DNA from: Cyclobacteriaceae bacterium
GTDB taxonomy: Bacteria; Bacteroidota; Bacteroidia; Cytophagales; Cyclobacteriaceae
Length of the DNA: 8,001 bases
Reading direction: 5' to 3'
Assembly (NCBI GenBank): GCA_025455225.1
Contig: JALOMY010000118.1
Location: 1-8,001 of the forward strand
Position numbers and translations under genes: made by a program. Within the stretch, counting starts at the first letter, position 1. The number at the start of each line of letters is the position of its first letter. Below are positions 6,491 to 8,001 of the stretch, one piece after another. A model generated the notes under the pieces. The model ran no database searches. It was not told where the DNA came from and saw only the letters and a list, made by a program, of their open reading frames with translations.

Positions 6491-8001
6491 ATGGCGCGGG
6501 CAGCAGCGGAGAAAACGATTCGGGATACTACAGGATACGACTTCATTGAAATCATTGGAGCCAGGGAGCACAATCTTAAAAACATAAGCCTCACTTTTCC
6601 ACGCAACAAACTGGTTGTTGTAACTGGTATTAGCGGTAGCGGCAAGTCGTCACTGGCTTTTGATACGATTTATGCAGAGGGCCAACGCAGGTACATGGAG
6701 AGTTTCTCGGCCTATGCCCGGAGCTTCCTTGGCAATCTTGAACGACCCGATGTTGATAAAATCAATGGATTAAGCCCGGTTATTTCCATTGAACAAAAAA
6801 CGACTTCACGCAATCCGCGATCAACGGTCGGAACGGTTACCGAGATTTATGACTTCATGCGGTTGCTTTTCGCGCGTGCCGGTGAAGCCTATTCCTATCT
6901 TTCAGGCGAGAAGATGGTTAGGCAATCCGAAGACCAGATTCTGGATGCCATCTTGCAGAATTTCAAAGGGAAGAAGCTGGTCTTATTGGCGCCCGTTGTA
7001 AAAGGAAGGAAGGGACATTACCGGGAACTGTTTCAGCAAATCAGAAAGCAAGGGTATTCTAAAGTTCGCGTGGATGGTGACTTGATGGATATCACTGCGA
7101 AAATGCAGGTTGACCGATATAAAATTCATGACATTGAAATTGTGATTGACCGAATTGTTGCCGATGGCAAAGACCGTGCACGTATTGGTCAGTCGATCAA
7201 CCGGTCATTGAAAGAGGGGAAAGGCGTTATAATGGCGTTGGATGAAAACCATCAGGTCCATCACTTTTCAAAATTCCTGATGGATCCAACCACCGGTCTT
7301 TCGTACGATGAGCCCGCACCCAACACATTCTCCTTCAATTCGCCCTATGGGGCATGCCCGGTATGTAACGGACTGGGTCAGATAGAAGAGATTACGGAAG
7401 ATTCTGTTATTCCGGATAAATCGTTGAGTATAAGTCGCGGTGGTATATTGCCCTTAGGTGAATACCGGGACATCTGGATTTTTAAAAAGATCGAAGCGAT
7501 TCTTAAGCGCTATAAATTTACCCTAAGTACACCCATAAAAGACATTCCAAACGAGGTACTCAAGGTACTGTTGTACGGGGACGACATACCCGTTGCTGTG
7601 CCTTCGGTAAAATATCCCGGAACTGAATGGAACACGCGATTTGAAGGCATTGTCAATTTTCTGGAAAAGCAGCGCGATGAGGGCTCCGAAGCCATTAAAC
7701 GATGGGTTGAAGATTTTACCATCAGTAAAACCTGCCCGGAATGTCATGGAGCTCGGTTAAAAAAAGAATCGTTGCATTTTCGTATCGACAATAAAAATAT
7801 TGCCGAACTCGCTGAACTGGATATTCTTCATTTAAAGAAGTGGTTTGAAGGTGTTGAAACCAGACTCAGCGAGAAACAAAAAATTATTGCCACGGAAGTA
7901 TTAAAAGAAATCCGGAAGCGAATAGGATTTCTATTGGATGTTGGGCTCGATTATCTTCATTTAAATCGACCACTAAGAACCTTAAGCGGTGGCGAAGCGC
8001 A
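6491..8001 (+). CDS. uvrA: UvrABC excinuclease subunit A, N-terminal part (runs off the window)
   Basis: UvrA is the ATP-dependent damage sensor of nucleotide excision repair, working as a dimer that loads UvrB. The frame is open from the ATG at 6491 to the right edge, giving 503 of an expected 930-950 residues. The first ATPase domain has Walker A GISGSGKSS (46-54), then the AEGQRRYMESFSAYARSFLG segment (62-81), IEQKTTSRNPRSTVGTVTEI (100-119), the signature/insertion region, and TCPECHGARLKKESLHF (414-430). The window ends inside the ABC signature LSGGEA (498-503). The first zinc module is incomplete. CPVC is present (289-292) in FSFNSPYGACPVCNGLG, but the earlier Cys pair expected about 20 residues before is replaced by FLMDPTTGLSYDEPAPNT (262-279), with no cysteine. 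The start lies 72 bases after the aldo/keto reductase gene, without a Shine-Dalgarno motif. Confidence 0.96.
   Translation, partial: MARAAAEKTIRDTTGYDFIEIIGAREHNLKNISLTFPRNKLVVVTGISGSGKSSLAFDTIYAEGQRRYMESFSAYARSFLGNLERPDVDKINGLSPVISIEQKTTSRNPRSTVGTVTEIYDFMRLLFARAGEAYSYLSGEKMVRQSEDQILDAILQNFKGKKLVLLAPVVKGRKGHYRELFQQIRKQGYSKVRVDGDLMDITAKMQVDRYKIHDIEIVIDRIVADGKDRARIGQSINRSLKEGKGVIMALDENHQVHHFSKFLMDPTTGLSYDEPAPNTFSFNSPYGACPVCNGLGQIEEITEDSVIPDKSLSISRGGILPLGEYRDIWIFKKIEAILKRYKFTLSTPIKDIPNEVLKVLLYGDDIPVAVPSVKYPGTEWNTRFEGIVNFLEKQRDEGSEAIKRWVEDFTISKTCPECHGARLKKESLHFRIDNKNIAELAELDILHLKKWFEGVETRLSEKQKIIATEVLKEIRKRIGFLLDVGLDYLHLNRPLRTLSGGEA

Noticed and set aside
1..8001. CRISPR array, insertion sequence, tRNA, phage or defence island
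   Set aside because: I saw no regularly spaced repeats, transposase, tRNA-like fold or defence protein motif; the genes are housekeeping or known uncharacterised families.

Overview
The window reads as ordinary chromosomal DNA of a member of the Bacteroidota, probably a Cytophagales/Cyclobacteriaceae-like bacterium; this is an inference. Base composition is moderately AT-rich. None of the eight chosen start codons has a recognisable purine-rich Shine-Dalgarno motif upstream. The best promoter-like element matches the Bacteroidota -7 box TAnnTTTG. The protein sequences (UvrA, the RluD-type synthase, a lipoprotein with a type II signal) also have a Bacteroidota flavour.

Layout from left to right: a possible C-terminal tail of a membrane protein (2-88, weak); arfB, the GGQ ribosome-rescue hydrolase (+); a 67-residue helical orphan protein (+); an RluD-type rRNA pseudouridine synthase (-); a broken, start-less fragment that looks like the C-terminus of a beta-propeller 3-phytase (+, 2173-2391); a YbjQ/UPF0145 protein (-); an AT-rich 311-base gap; a predicted beta-propeller lipoprotein (+, lipobox Cys18); gdhA, the NADP-type glutamate dehydrogenase (-); a YdhF-like aldo/keto reductase (+); and the first 503 codons of uvrA (+), cut by the window edge.

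The genes do not form one pathway. Two touch translation (ArfB rescues stalled ribosomes, the RluD-type enzyme modifies 23S rRNA), one assimilates ammonia (GdhA), one repairs DNA (UvrA), one is a generic oxidoreductase and several are uncharacterised. Strand changes are frequent, so most genes are probably transcribed singly. The only likely shared transcript is the aldo/keto reductase followed by uvrA, 72 bases apart.

I found no CRISPR array, insertion sequence, tRNA, rRNA, toxin-antitoxin pair, phage gene or defence cassette, and no convincing undescribed system. The points most worth a second look are the phytase remnant that gene callers will miss, the loss of the first Cys pair of the first UvrA zinc module, and three genes whose longest open frame begins at an upstream TTG that is probably not the real start.
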